Below are positions 1 through 10,049 of a stretch of DNA of 64,000 bases, piece by piece. The stretch is from Psychrobacter sp. GP33 (GTDB taxonomy: Bacteria > Pseudomonadota > Gammaproteobacteria > Pseudomonadales > Moraxellaceae). The notes under the pieces are model-generated. The model searched no databases. It was not told where the DNA came from and saw only the letters and a list, made by a program, of their open reading frames with translations. The DNA lies in NCBI RefSeq assembly GCF_014119005.1, contig NZ_JACGYX010000004.1, positions 124,001 to 188,000 of the forward strand. The letters run 5' to 3'. The position numbers were made by a program, and so were the translations under genes. Positions within the stretch are counted from its first letter, which is position 1; each line of letters opens with the position of its first letter.

Positions 1-854
<854 letters not shown>

Positions 855-965
855 TTACAATGATGTATTGAGGTGTGTACGATAACGATTTTAACAATAA
901 CCCTAGTGGGCTGTAACGTAAAAATTTCTTGAAAATATTCATTTAAAACTTATGCAGTTAACTTA

Positions 966-2234
966 TCAAACGGCTAATAACTGCCATTGACTGTCAATTA
1001 AACTTAAACGATGAGTGCTGTTTTTAGGACAATCTTGCGCATCTAACGGCATGGTTACGCGATACCCTTGCTCACGCAGACTGACCAACTGTTGCTCTAG
1101 CGCATTTAACTGGGTCTCATCAGCATTATTCAAAGCAGCATAATCAACGATAACCACCGTTGGCGCCTCAAGTTGCGTATGTGCCAATAAACGACTGACA
1201 TCCATACTAAAACCGGTTGCTGCACGTGGCTGCTGGGTATGACTTTGTAAGCCATCAAAACGTCCACCGCGTACCAAAGGCTGCGTTTCACTATTTATAT
1301 AACCATTAAAAACAATACCGGTATGATAGTGATACCCTGACAATTCCGTGATATCAATACTCACTTGACACTGCCAATGATCTTGCAAATGGTGAGTCAA
1401 GCGCTGCAACTCATCGATTGCTTCTGCAATTTGCGTATCCTGCTGCGCGGTATCTGATAACTTAGATAACAGATGCGTTATATCATGCCCGAAACGCGCT
1501 AAGGCATAAAAGTCATCACCCATCGGCAGAGACTGACAAACGCGCTTTAGCTCTGGCAAGTTTTTGTTGGCATAAAGATGCATCAAGTGCTCAGTGTCAC
1601 TATCAAGCATTTGCGCCAATACCGCTAAGCGTTTAAATATCGCCACGTGTCCTAAATCAACGTGTAGAGCAGCATCCATGTTCAAGCTATTAATTAAGGT
1701 AAAGAGTATATCAATCAGCTCAATATCCGCCGTCAATGATGCACAACCAAAAATCTCTGCACCCAGCTGTAGTGGAATACGCGAGCCAAACAATCCTGAT
1801 GGCAAGGTATGAACCACGTGCCCAGCATAACAATAGCGCGCGATACCCTCGCCTCCTTGATGCGCATCGATGCGTAAAATCTGCGGCGTAATATCTGCAC
1901 GCACACCCATCAAGCGACCAGAAAGCTGATCAATAATCTTAAAAGTTTGACGTTTTAGATCCTCTGATGCCTCGCTCAATAACGATTCGGTAAACTCGAT
2001 CATCGGCGGGCAAACCAGCTGATAGCCATAGGTAATCAGCTGTTGAGTCAGCTCGTGACGCAAGACTTCTTGTTTTTGTGCCTCTTCAAAAAGTACATCT
2101 GCCACGCCATCAGGCAATAGCCAACTGTTCGCCACATCGCTGGCAACGTCACTTAGATAAGGAAGACTGTTAGCGACTACTTGATTAGGCGCGCTTGATG
2201 AGACGAGGTTAGTAGAATCAGAACTGACAGACAC
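966..2234 (-). CDS. hisZ: ATP phosphoribosyltransferase regulatory subunit HisZ
   Basis: HisZ is a catalytically dead paralogue of histidyl-tRNA synthetase that pairs with short-form HisG to make the first enzyme of histidine biosynthesis. The protein has the class-II synthetase-like core: WLLPDGVADVL at the start, a motif-2-like stretch (GVRADITPQILRIDA), and the HisZ/HisRS pocket segment (ELSGYHYHTGIVFNGY followed by GGRFDGL). The frame is open up to a GTG at 2327, but no ribosome site precedes that codon or the ATG at 2303. The GTG at 2234 has AAGGA six bases upstream, so I start there, giving 422 residues with a 30-residue Ser/Asn-rich lead. Presence of HisZ predicts a short HisG elsewhere in the genome. 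purA follows 120 bp downstream. Confidence 0.9.
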   Translation of the reverse strand: MSVSSDSTNLVSSSAPNQVVANSLPYLSDVASDVANSWLLPDGVADVLFEEAQKQEVLRHELTQQLITYGYQLVCPPMIEFTESLLSEASEDLKRQTFKIIDQLSGRLMGVRADITPQILRIDAHQGGEGIARYCYAGHVVHTLPSGLFGSRIPLQLGAEIFGCASLTADIELIDILFTLINSLNMDAALHVDLGHVAIFKRLAVLAQMLDSDTEHLMHLYANKNLPELKRVCQSLPMGDDFYALARFGHDITHLLSKLSDTAQQDTQIAEAIDELQRLTHHLQDHWQCQVSIDITELSGYHYHTGIVFNGYINSETQPLVRGGRFDGLQSHTQQPRAATGFSMDVSRLLAHTQLEAPTVVIVDYAALNNADETQLNALEQQLVSLREQGYRVTMPLDAQDCPKNSTHRLSLIDSQWQLLAV

Positions 2235-2327
2235 AATGAATCCTTGTTTAGCATAGCGCTTACCAAAAAACGCGGCATTATAATTATAAGGGTGGGTTAT
2301 CATTAATTTGGTATTTATGACAGCCAC

Positions 2328-2817
2328 TTTGTATTTTTAACGCACAACTTCATCAGCCCAATTATTATAAAAAAACTAGGTAATCTCAGATGAGTGAATA
2401 ATAAATATTGGTAAAGCAGGTAAAACGAAGCCATTAACATGCTAAATATTTAAGGCGCTTTACGCTTAAGTTTAGCATAAACGCTAAGTCTCGCCTAGTC
2501 ACAATTCGCGCTAATATTTACTCGTACTATGATTAATTGTTATTTAATAAGTGAATACAAACAAAGAGTTTTTATAATAGAGAACCTCTATTTTGGAATT
2601 TAGATTACCTACTATAATGAAGTTATACCTTATAGAACCTATCGCTCAACTCGTATTCCGCGCGCGATTTGAATGATATCTTTACGTTATAGTCATGTTA
2701 CACTAGCCGCACTTTTTATCGGCTGATGGCTATTGTTCTAACTATCCTCCTGACCATTATTCTGACATAGCCAGTCATACCTTATATCACTCTTTTATTA
2801 GTCCTCTCGGAGACCTT
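2328..2817. other. Non-coding gap between hisZ and DUF2237 gene
   Basis: This AT-rich spacer separates two divergently transcribed genes and must hold both promoters. I see a short inverted repeat ATAGAG-aac-CTCTAT near 2577-2591 and a TATAAT near 2613, but no -35 box at good spacing for either. A small stem (agccg/cggct) lies near 2706-2725. No convincing gene or known RNA was found. Confidence 0.4.
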
Positions 2818-3207
2818 ATGTCATCTGATTACCACCCAAATCCTGCTATTAATGGCATTAACGTATTAGGCGGCGAGCTTGCCAGTTGCTGTTTTGACCC
2901 CATCACCGGTTATTATCGTAATGGGTTTTGTCATACGGGCAATCACGATGTTGGTCAACACACCGTTTGTGTAAAAATGACCAGTGAATTTTTAAACTTT
3001 TCGTCAAGCCGTGGTAATGACTTAATCACGCCCCTTCCCGAATATAATTTTCCGGGTTTAAAACCGGGCGATTTTTGGTGCATTTGTGCTTTGCGTTGGG
3101 TTGAAGCGTTAGACTATGAGGTTGCACCACCGATTAAGCTGACCGCTTGTCATGAAAGTTTATTAACATTGGTTGATATGGATACCTTAAAGCGTTATGC
3201 AATATAA
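2818..3207 (+). CDS. DUF2237 family protein
   Basis: A 129-residue protein of the conserved bacterial DUF2237 family, whose function is not known. The match is clear along the whole length: NVLGGELASCCFDPITGYYRNG at the start, then TGNHDVGQHTVCV, FSSSRGNDL, FPGLKPGDFWCIC and a closing APPIKL..CHESLL segment. Conserved Cys, His and Asp residues suggest a metal site or a catalytic pocket, which is inference only. There is no signal peptide or membrane segment, so it should be cytoplasmic. A purine-rich site (CGGAGA) precedes the ATG. corA begins 70 bp downstream in the same direction, and no terminator separates them, so they may share a transcript. Confidence 0.9.
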   Translation: MSSDYHPNPAINGINVLGGELASCCFDPITGYYRNGFCHTGNHDVGQHTVCVKMTSEFLNFSSSRGNDLITPLPEYNFPGLKPGDFWCICALRWVEALDYEVAPPIKLTACHESLLTLVDMDTLKRYAI

Positions 3208-3277
3208 CCGCTAGCAGAATTGTTATAATTGCTTAGGCTAATTTTTATTATTTATATTTTTTATTAAGGAGGGGTGA

Positions 3278-4489
3278 ATGAGCCGCGATGATTTACAGCC
3301 ACTAAAAGTAACGACTCGTATCACGCCTGAAACCAATCTTGATCATACATATTCAGATATGGAGGACAACCGCTCTTATCTCGATTATGACAGCTACATC
3401 TATGGCGATACGGATGCCACGTTCGAAGATAGACTGGAAACCATGACGGTATACGATCCAGACTCTGAGCGTTATGAAGATATCGATATCTCTAACGCGG
3501 ATGAGGTCGTCAATTGCTATGCCTATTCACGTAAAACAGGTGAACAACTGGATCAGCTGCCGCTCAGCGATGTTAATAAGGCGTTGACTAATACTGGACA
3601 GTTCATATGGTTAGGTTTATACGAGCCCAGTTTAAAAACCATTGCTAAAGTACAAAATGCTTTTGATTTGCATGAGCTGGCGATTGAAGATGCGTTTGCC
3701 GATCATCAACGTGCTAAGGTTGAGAACTATGACAACGATACGATATTTGTGGTTATACGTACTGCCAAGCTTGAAGATAATGTAATCCGCTACGGCACAA
3801 CAGCGATATTTATGGGTAAAAACTATCTGATTACTATTCGTACTGGTCCGTCAAATCCTTATACGCCAGTACGAGACCATTGCAATCGTCGCCCTGAAAA
3901 GCTACGTATGGGCCCTATTTTTGTTCTGCATGCGATTTTAGACTTTATTGTTGATAACTATATGCCGGTGACAGATCGCTTGGGCAGCTACTTGCGCGAA
4001 CAAGAACGCAATATTTTCACTTATGAATTTAATAAAGAAACGCTCAAAAATTTGTATGAGCTAAAGTCGCAATTGGTGCACATGCGCGCAGTTATTTTGC
4101 CTGTGCAAGACATCTGTAGCTTTTTTATCAATCATAAAAAAAGTGACTTGGTCTCCTCTTTTTCGCAAGCAGCAAAGCCTTATTTTCGTGATGTGAATGA
4201 CCATCTATTACATTCACTTGATGCAATAAATGGGTTAAATGAGATGCTAAGCGTGGTGATGAATACTTATCTAGCCATGGTTAATATGGGACAGAATGAG
4301 GTAGTGCGTAAGCTTGCCGCATGGGCAGGTATTTTAGCTGTGCCGACTGCCATTGCTGGTATTTATGGGATGAACTTTGACTTTATGCCCGAATTACACT
4401 GGAAATATTCGTACTTAATTATTATGTTATTTATCGGCTCATTATGTAGTTATCTATACTATAACTTTAAAAGATTGGGCTGGTTATAA
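3278..4489 (+). CDS. corA: CorA-family magnesium/divalent cation transporter
   Basis: An inner-membrane cation channel of the CorA family, expected to take up Mg2+ (Co2+ and Ni2+ are also carried by some members). The 403 residues comprise a long acidic N-terminal cytoplasmic domain and a helical stalk. Two C-terminal membrane helices follow, with the selectivity signature YGMN at about residues 363-366 between them. The first ~60 residues form an acidic, Asp/Tyr-rich extension beyond the usual CorA start. It appears genuine because the ATG has a strong AGGAGG ribosome site. A symmetrical stem with a T-run follows the stop codon. A ZntB-like zinc role cannot be excluded from sequence, but the GMN motif and the length favour CorA. 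Confidence 0.93.
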   Translation: MSRDDLQPLKVTTRITPETNLDHTYSDMEDNRSYLDYDSYIYGDTDATFEDRLETMTVYDPDSERYEDIDISNADEVVNCYAYSRKTGEQLDQLPLSDVNKALTNTGQFIWLGLYEPSLKTIAKVQNAFDLHELAIEDAFADHQRAKVENYDNDTIFVVIRTAKLEDNVIRYGTTAIFMGKNYLITIRTGPSNPYTPVRDHCNRRPEKLRMGPIFVLHAILDFIVDNYMPVTDRLGSYLREQERNIFTYEFNKETLKNLYELKSQLVHMRAVILPVQDICSFFINHKKSDLVSSFSQAAKPYFRDVNDHLLHSLDAINGLNEMLSVVMNTYLAMVNMGQNEVVRKLAAWAGILAVPTAIAGIYGMNFDFMPELHWKYSYLIIMLFIGSLCSYLYYNFKRLGWL

Positions 4490-4629
4490 GGTTATTAATT
4501 TGATTTAAGATGGCTTTATTAACATAGCTCTATCTTCAGTTATCTTAATATGAAGAGGCTTTAATATATAATATTAGGCAATTTTTATATCATTTAGATC
4601 TACTTTTAAACAGCATGTTTTTATACGTG

Positions 4630-4680
4630 AATAGCGAAACGAAAAGGTTTTTGTGACCCAATCGTTTCGCTATTTTTTAT
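4630..4680 (+). terminator. Rho-independent terminator after corA
   Basis: A 13-bp perfect stem (AATAGCGAAACGA with TCGTTTCGCTATT) around a 19-base loop is followed by TTTTTAT. It lies about 140 bp after the corA stop codon. Confidence 0.8.
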
Positions 4681-4780
4681 TTATATTATTGATAACAAGT
4701 CTTATTTGTAATAGTATTCGCAGCTTTTAAGTATGGTATGGGCAATTTATGCTCCATGATGCTTATTTGTTGAGGTTTTT

Positions 4781-6445
4781 ATGCGTTTATCCCGTCTGTC
4801 TCAAGCATTAATTTTTATCAGTTCAGCTTTGATGCTGTCTGCCTGTGGCAATGATGCTGACTCGAATACGACGGTTCACGATGTAACGCCACCGTTGGTG
4901 ACAACTGACAGCAACTTTGCCGACGGTTATAGTGCGGTAGCCGCCTTATTTTTATCAGGGACGGTACAAGACAATGGCGGTATACAGTCGATCACTTATC
5001 AGCTGAACCAAACGCCTGCGCAGCCGCTAAACCTTGATAAAGACGGTGGTTTTCACGATAGTATTTTATTAGCAGCAGGCAGTAACGTGGTCACGTTAAC
5101 AGCAACGGATAATGCGGGCAATATTATGCGCATTACCAAAACGCTGTATGTTGGCAATATTGTTGCCGCTGGTAACTCTCATACGGGCGCGCTACAAGAT
5201 GGCAAATTATATGGCTTTGGCGGTAATAACTTTGGGCAAACGGGTCTGGGGATGACCTCCAAAATTGCAGATACTATCGGGCATCCTGACACGCCTATGC
5301 TGATGCATAGTGCACCTCGTAATTTAGTTGCTATTGATTTTAATCAAAACCATTCGTTAGCTATTGCGCAAGATGGACGTGTCTATAGCTGGGGTGAAGA
5401 CAAATCTGGTCAATTAGGGCGCGGTGACAGTGGTCATAATGATTGTACCAATAGTAAAAACGACTGCCGCTTAGACATCAGTGCCATTGCTGGTATCGAC
5501 CATGCCGTTATGCTAGCAGCAGGATATAGTCATAATCTGGTACTGACCACAAACGGTAGTATTTGGGCATTTGGCGCGAATGGGCAAGGTCAATTGGGCA
5601 ACGCCAATCTGACGACTGCTAATAATAGCACTCCGGTCAAGGTTGACTTTTCAGCGGCACAAGGCATTGGTCGTATTGTTCAAGTAGTCGCCAGTGCCAA
5701 TAGCTCGTATGCGCTTGATGATAAAGGGCAAGTGTGGGGTTGGGGCAGCGATGCCTATGCCAATCTTGGGCGCGGTCAAGCCTGTAATAAGGTCAATAAT
5801 TGTAACAACTTTAATGCTGTACCTGTTCTTATTAATGTCATCCCTGCTACTACTGTCAATAACGACAGCCCAAATACAGCAACCGATAAACAGTCAAAAA
5901 ACCCTATCAATGTTGAACAAGTTATGCAGCTTGCCGCTGGTAAAGATCACGTCTTGGCTCTGACCAATAAAGACAGCGTCTATGCTTGGGGACTCAATGG
6001 CAACAGCCAAATTGGCTATAACGGTATTGGTTATAAAAATACGGAAAAGGCTTGGGGTAGCGTGATTACGACACCTACCAAACTACCATGGTTCACTGAT
6101 AAAGCCGTACGTCATGTCTATGCTAATGGCAATGCCAGCTATGTCTTGCTAGATAATGGAACGGTCTATCCGTGGGGAATGTTTGGAGAGACTGACGGTA
6201 CAGGTAAAACCGTTTATAACAATTTGAATGAACCAACAGACACCCTGCCTAGCTTAACCAATATCGACACAATGGCAATGGGCATTATGCATCTGATTGC
6301 GCATGAAAAAGGGAGTGAGAGCAATAAAAACGGCAGCTTATTTACTTGGGGCTGGAGCTTTGAGGGTTCATTAGGTAATAAAGACACCACCCATATTTGG
6401 ATGTATAACAATCCAATTCCGACCATTTTGCCGAATCAATTATAA
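4781..6445 (+). CDS. RCC1-repeat (seven-bladed propeller) lipoprotein
   Basis: A 554-residue exported lipoprotein. The signal peptide ends in the lipobox LSAC with the lipid-bearing Cys at residue 22. Residues ~35-125 look like a bacterial Ig-like domain (DVTPPLVTT start, VVTLTATDNAGN end). Residues ~130-550 contain seven RCC1-type repeats, each with the pattern aaG..H..aL...G.vy.WG.n..GqlG (for example AAGYSHNLVLTTNGSIWAFG and AAGKDHVLALTNKDSVYAWG). Seven repeats fit a closed seven-bladed beta-propeller. RCC1 propellers bind proteins or nucleotides in eukaryotes; bacterial surface versions are mostly uncharacterised, so no function is claimed. A di-haem DHOR lipoprotein gene follows 190 bp downstream, behind a weak terminator-like stem. 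Confidence 0.88.
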   Translation: MRLSRLSQALIFISSALMLSACGNDADSNTTVHDVTPPLVTTDSNFADGYSAVAALFLSGTVQDNGGIQSITYQLNQTPAQPLNLDKDGGFHDSILLAAGSNVVTLTATDNAGNIMRITKTLYVGNIVAAGNSHTGALQDGKLYGFGGNNFGQTGLGMTSKIADTIGHPDTPMLMHSAPRNLVAIDFNQNHSLAIAQDGRVYSWGEDKSGQLGRGDSGHNDCTNSKNDCRLDISAIAGIDHAVMLAAGYSHNLVLTTNGSIWAFGANGQGQLGNANLTTANNSTPVKVDFSAAQGIGRIVQVVASANSSYALDDKGQVWGWGSDAYANLGRGQACNKVNNCNNFNAVPVLINVIPATTVNNDSPNTATDKQSKNPINVEQVMQLAAGKDHVLALTNKDSVYAWGLNGNSQIGYNGIGYKNTEKAWGSVITTPTKLPWFTDKAVRHVYANGNASYVLLDNGTVYPWGMFGETDGTGKTVYNNLNEPTDTLPSLTNIDTMAMGIMHLIAHEKGSESNKNGSLFTWGWSFEGSLGNKDTTHIWMYNNPIPTILPNQL

Positions 6446-6512
6446 AATACAGAATATTTATATCTCAAACCACAGAAAAGCGATTCAAAGCAATTTATAG
6501 AAATAAGCTACA

Positions 6513-6546
6513 GAAAGGGGACACGTCATATATCGCCCTTTTTGCT
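6513..6546 (+). terminator. Possible terminator between the two lipoprotein genes
   Basis: A short stem (aaaggg with cccttt) around a 15-base loop leads into TTTTTGC. It is weaker than the other terminators here, so read-through from the RCC1 gene into the DHOR gene is possible. Confidence 0.4.
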
Positions 6547-6635
6547 TTATATCATGGTTATTGATAGCTCTTGTTTTACATGTATCAGTCAGTATTTTTA
6601 AAAACTGTTTTAAACCAATTTTTTTAGGTAGCCCC

Positions 6636-8123
6636 ATGTTTTTACCCGTAAAATCGTTACTCTTCGCAGCAATTCGTCCAACGCCTACCCTCTTATTCCC
6701 GGTCATACGCGCCAGCCTACTGAGCTTGACAATGGCGCTCAGCGCTTGTGGTGGCTCAGATGACAATAACGTATCTGATATACCTAACAACCCGGCACCT
6801 CCGATGATCCCTGATGACGATAACAATGGCAATAACGATAATAGCCAAGCTGAAGCGGATACTAATTGGCTACCTTCTGGCGGTTCAGCCACGATATCGG
6901 CGGATATTAATCGTCCATTTTTACAAATTATGCCCAATTTGCCCAGTAGCGCGCTTGGCGGTGTATCACCAGGACGCGAGCTATTTATCACCCATTGGAC
7001 GCCTGCTGGTGAAGGGCGCATGCTATTCGATGGAGTCGGTCCGCTTCTTAATGCTAACGCCTGTACGCAGTGTCATAGCGCAGAAGGGCGCAAACCTATT
7101 TATCGGGAGAATAATGAGTTAAGTGATGCAATTTTGTTTCGGCTTGGCGATAAACAAGGTCAAGCGCACGCTTATTATGGCGAGCAAATGCAGCACCAAA
7201 GCATTGATGCCAATATTGAGGCTGAAGGGCGTGTGCAGTATGTTACAACAGCGGCAAGTGACTATGCGCCAGCCGGGGTTCGTTTTAATTTCACCCCAAC
7301 TGATCATAATCAGCCGTTAGGTAGTACGGTCATGAGCGGACGTATTTCACCGCAATTGGTCGGTATGGGATTAATTGATTTGATTCCTGAAGCCAGCATT
7401 GTAGCTGCGGCTGACCCAAATAATCGTAACAAAGACGGTGTCAGCGGTCGAGTGCATTGGGTAGATGTTGATGGTAGCCAACGAATCGGGCGCTTTGGTT
7501 GGAAAGCCATCAACGCCAGCTTACGTATTCAAAACGCCAATGCCATGTCGCAAGATATGGGTCTAACGACGTCCTTATTTATGGAGCCTAATTGTACTGT
7601 GAATCAGCCAATTTGCTGGACGGCAATCAATGGTGGTAGCCCTGAAGTAACAGATAGCAGCTTGGATGCGGTGACGGACTTTATGACTGCGTTGGCAGTT
7701 CCTGAGCGTCGCATCAGTGATTTGCAAACTTTTAATAAAGGCGCAAATTTATTTGTTCAAGTTGGCTGTGCTAGCTGTCATACGCCGAAGCAAAAAACGG
7801 GCGATAGTCTGCGCTTCCCACTTTTATCGCAGCAAACTATTTATCCTTATACTGATTTATTGCTCCATGATATGGGTACAGGGCTCGATGATGGGGTTAA
7901 GGAAAAAAATGCCGAGAGCTTTGAATGGCGCACCCCACCACTTTGGGGCATTGGTATTGTCGCTCGTGATCCTGAAGCGCGTTTTTTACATGATGGTCGC
8001 GCCAGCAGCTTAACTGAGGCAATACTGTGGCATGGCGGCGAAGCAGAAGCGACTAAAATGCGCTTTAAGCAATTACCTATTGCTCAAAAAGAGACCTTAT
8101 TAAGCTTTTTAAGCGGTATTTAA
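6636..8123 (+). CDS. Di-haem oxidoreductase (DHOR/DUF1111) lipoprotein, thiol oxidoreductase-like
   Basis: A 495-residue exported c-type cytochrome of the DHOR (DUF1111, 'di-haem oxidoreductase, putative peroxidase') family. Two haem-binding motifs are visible: CTQCH near residue 143 and CASCH near residue 377. The C-terminal part carries LLHDMGTGLDDG and RTPPLWGIG, typical of this family. The N-terminal signal ends in a lipobox (LSAC, Cys at residue 38), followed by a low-complexity Asp/Asn/Pro linker, so the protein should be lipid-anchored and face the periplasm or the outside. The ATG at 6636 is chosen because it opens the signal peptide; the frame extends further upstream only through a TTG at 6561. 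Redox partner and substrate are unknown. Confidence 0.88.
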   Translation: MFLPVKSLLFAAIRPTPTLLFPVIRASLLSLTMALSACGGSDDNNVSDIPNNPAPPMIPDDDNNGNNDNSQAEADTNWLPSGGSATISADINRPFLQIMPNLPSSALGGVSPGRELFITHWTPAGEGRMLFDGVGPLLNANACTQCHSAEGRKPIYRENNELSDAILFRLGDKQGQAHAYYGEQMQHQSIDANIEAEGRVQYVTTAASDYAPAGVRFNFTPTDHNQPLGSTVMSGRISPQLVGMGLIDLIPEASIVAAADPNNRNKDGVSGRVHWVDVDGSQRIGRFGWKAINASLRIQNANAMSQDMGLTTSLFMEPNCTVNQPICWTAINGGSPEVTDSSLDAVTDFMTALAVPERRISDLQTFNKGANLFVQVGCASCHTPKQKTGDSLRFPLLSQQTIYPYTDLLLHDMGTGLDDGVKEKNAESFEWRTPPLWGIGIVARDPEARFLHDGRASSLTEAILWHGGEAEATKMRFKQLPIAQKETLLSFLSGI

Positions 8124-8159
8124 ATAGTATTATTAGAACAATTAAAATCTTAAAGTACA

Positions 8160-8190
8160 AAAAAAGGGCTGCCAATTAGAGCCCTTTTTT
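8160..8190. terminator. Bidirectional terminator between DHOR gene and folD
   Basis: The stem AAAAGGGCT/AGCCCTTTT has an A-run on its left and a T-run on its right, so it can end transcripts from both convergent genes. Confidence 0.8.
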
Positions 8191-8274
8191 ATGCAGTAAT
8201 TTTGATGACTATTTTTAAAATGAGGTCACGTTATTAGGTATAAATGTCAGAGTATTCACTAATTATCAACCGTC

Positions 8275-9258
8275 CTAACCACATATTTCGCTAAGTATAT
8301 CAACCGTAATACCTGCTGATTTTTCAGCTGCAGTAACTGTTTGGCGGATTAAAGTATTGATGGTCATTGGACCTACACCGCCCGGAACTGGCGTATAGGC
8401 GCCCGCTACTTCTTTCATACCAAGACGCTGGGTATCGCCCACACCGCCACCTTCTGAAGGATGGAAACCAGCATCAATCACTACCGCTCCCTCTTTGATC
8501 CATTCAGTACGTATCAGCTCAGGTATACCCACTGCCCCAACAATAATATCAGCACGCTTGACAAAAGCCGCCAAATCTTCAGTGTGCGAGTGACACATCG
8601 TTACTGTACAGTTGGCATTCAAAAGCATCATTGCCATCGGTTTTCCCAAGATAGGGCTGCGACCAACCACGACCGCCTCTTTACCAGACAGCTCAATATT
8701 ATAATGACGCAGTAAATGCATCACCCCTTGCGGCGTACAAGAACCAAATGCAGGCTGGCGCATACTCATACGTCCAAAGCCCAAGCAAGTCACACCATCC
8801 ACATCTTTTTCGAGATCAATTTGCTCAAAGCAAGCACGCTCATCGATGTGACTCGGCACAGGATGCTGGAGCAAAATACCATGCACATCTTGATTGTCAT
8901 TCAACTCTTGGATTTTAGCTTTGAGCTGCTCTGTCGTTGTTTCATGCGCCATATCAATACGTATAGAGTCCATACCGACACGCTTACAGGCATTACCTTT
9001 CATACGCACGTAGGTTGCTGATGCCGGATCACCACCGACCAAAATCGTCGCCAAAATCGGCGTACGACCTGTCTTTTCTTTAATGACATCGACACGCACA
9101 CGCAAATCTTTCTCTATCTGCTGAGCAAGTGCTCTTCCATCAAGCACTAACGCTGACTTATGTTGCGACGACGTCTGTCCCTCATACGTTGTGGTCTCAG
9201 TTGACATAGATGGTGACTCATTACCCGATAAGGCTGATGACGATTCGGCTTTTGACAT
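8275..9258 (-). CDS. folD: Bifunctional methylenetetrahydrofolate dehydrogenase/cyclohydrolase
   Basis: FolD converts 5,10-methylene-THF to 5,10-methenyl-THF and then to 10-formyl-THF in the cytoplasm, feeding purine and formyl-Met synthesis. The core shows the substrate-site segment [15 protein letters not shown] (with the key Lys), the GILLQHPVP signature, the dinucleotide-binding [17 protein letters not shown], and the C-terminal [15 protein letters not shown]. At 327 residues it is about 40 longer than typical FolD (~285). The extra N-terminal ~35 residues are Ser/Thr/Glu-rich and look disordered. The extension is probably translated because the ATG at 9258 is preceded by GGAG at normal spacing. 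An internal in-frame ATG (MSTETTT) is the alternative start. Confidence 0.96.
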   Translation of the reverse strand: MSKAESSSALSGNESPSMSTETTTYEGQTSSQHKSALVLDGRALAQQIEKDLRVRVDVIKEKTGRTPILATILVGGDPASATYVRMKGNACKRVGMDSIRIDMAHETTTEQLKAKIQELNDNQDVHGILLQHPVPSHIDERACFEQIDLEKDVDGVTCLGFGRMSMRQPAFGSCTPQGVMHLLRHYNIELSGKEAVVVGRSPILGKPMAMMLLNANCTVTMCHSHTEDLAAFVKRADIIVGAVGIPELIRTEWIKEGAVVIDAGFHPSEGGGVGDTQRLGMKEVAGAYTPVPGGVGPMTINTLIRQTVTAAEKSAGITVDILSEICG

Positions 9259-9540
9259 AGTAACTCCATAGATAATGCGATAAAAAAGTAGTGTCAGCGC
9301 AAATTTAAGGTTGGTATTGTACCTATCTTGCTTGCAAAAGCCTACCCGTTAACCCCTATTGGGTCAAAATTCTTCTATACTCAATAAGCACATTATATTA
9401 AAAATAAGCGCTACTTAAGCTTAGCAACTAATCGGCATTATATACTACATTACTCACCTTCAATTTCGCTCAGAATATTAAGATAAAAATATAGAATATT
9501 TATTTTTTTTAAAAAAACACGTAATTGCTTAAAAAATAGC
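9259..9540. other. Non-coding region upstream of folD and tRNA-Cys
   Basis: An AT-rich spacer that must contain the folD promoter on the minus strand. It includes long A and T tracts near 9500-9520 just before the tRNA-Cys promoter. No gene or structured RNA was recognised. Confidence 0.35.
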
Positions 9541-9568
9541 TTGTATTTTAAATTATTCTTGCTAATAT
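9541..9568 (+). promoter_or_regulatory. Sigma-70-type promoter of tRNA-Cys
   Basis: TTGTAT at 9541-9546 and TAATAT at 9563-9568 (with TG-type context, TTGCTAATAT) are separated by 16 bp. The mature tRNA begins 14 bp further on. Confidence 0.6.
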
Positions 9569-9582
9569 AGGCCACCTTGATT

Positions 9583-9656
9583 GGCTGGATAGCAAAGTGG
9601 TAATGCACTGGACTGCAACTCCTTGATCGCCGGTTCGATTCCGGCTCCAGCCTCCA
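9583..9656 (+). tRNA. tRNA-Cys (anticodon GCA)
   Basis: A complete 74-nt cloverleaf. The acceptor stem is GGCTGGA/TCCAGCC, the anticodon loop is CTGCAAC with GCA, the T-arm is GCCGGTTCGATTCCGGC, and CCA is encoded. It has its own promoter and is separated from the next tRNA by about 140 bp. Confidence 0.97.
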
Positions 9657-9699
9657 ATTATTTAGGTCAAATTATTTGAAATTTTTTATTAATTTTATC

Positions 9700-9727
9700 T
9701 TGCATTAATAATAAAAACCCTTATAAT
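9700..9727 (+). promoter_or_regulatory. Sigma-70-type promoter of tRNA-Leu
   Basis: TTGCAT at 9700-9705 and a perfect TATAAT at 9722-9727 are 16 bp apart. The GCGACC after the -10 box would lie near the transcription start, about 60 nt before the mature tRNA. Confidence 0.7.
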
Positions 9728-9793
9728 AGCGACCACTTATCTAAGAAGATAATTGCTGATTAGCAAGCTTTAAATTAGATAAATACAAGTTTT

Positions 9794-9879
9794 GCCCGGG
9801 TGGTGAAATGGTAGACACAAGGGATTTAAAATCCCTCGCTAGCAATAGCGTGCCGGTTCAAGTCCGGCTCCGGGTACCA
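9794..9879 (+). tRNA. tRNA-Leu (anticodon TAA)
   Basis: A class-II tRNA of 86 nt with a long variable arm (CGCTAGCAATAGCG). The acceptor GCCCGGG pairs with TCCGGGT, including a G-U first pair as in the E. coli Leu(UAA) tRNA. The anticodon stem-loop is GGGATTTAAAATCCC with TAA, and CCA is encoded. A strong terminator follows. Confidence 0.97.
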
Positions 9880-9892
9880 TTATAGTAGTACA

Positions 9893-9933
9893 GAAAATAC
9901 CGTTAACGATTTATTGTTAACGGTATTTTTTTG
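9893..9933 (+). terminator. Rho-independent terminator after tRNA-Leu
   Basis: A near-perfect stem (AAAATACCGTTAAC with GTTAACGGTATTTT) around GATTTATT is followed by a T-run. Confidence 0.85.
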
Positions 9934-10049
9934 TCTTAATTTTATCTTATGCCATTTTTAGCATGCTACTTTTATAAAGATGACATAAATGAATATTTCA
10001 TCATTATAAAAGTTAAATCGTTGCATCTTTAATCATAAATAGCAGTCAT

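Noticed and set aside
6485..7021. 178-codon open frame on the minus strand
   Set aside because: It lies opposite the signal peptide and first haem motif of the DHOR gene, has no ribosome site, and resembles no family; the plus-strand gene explains the DNA.
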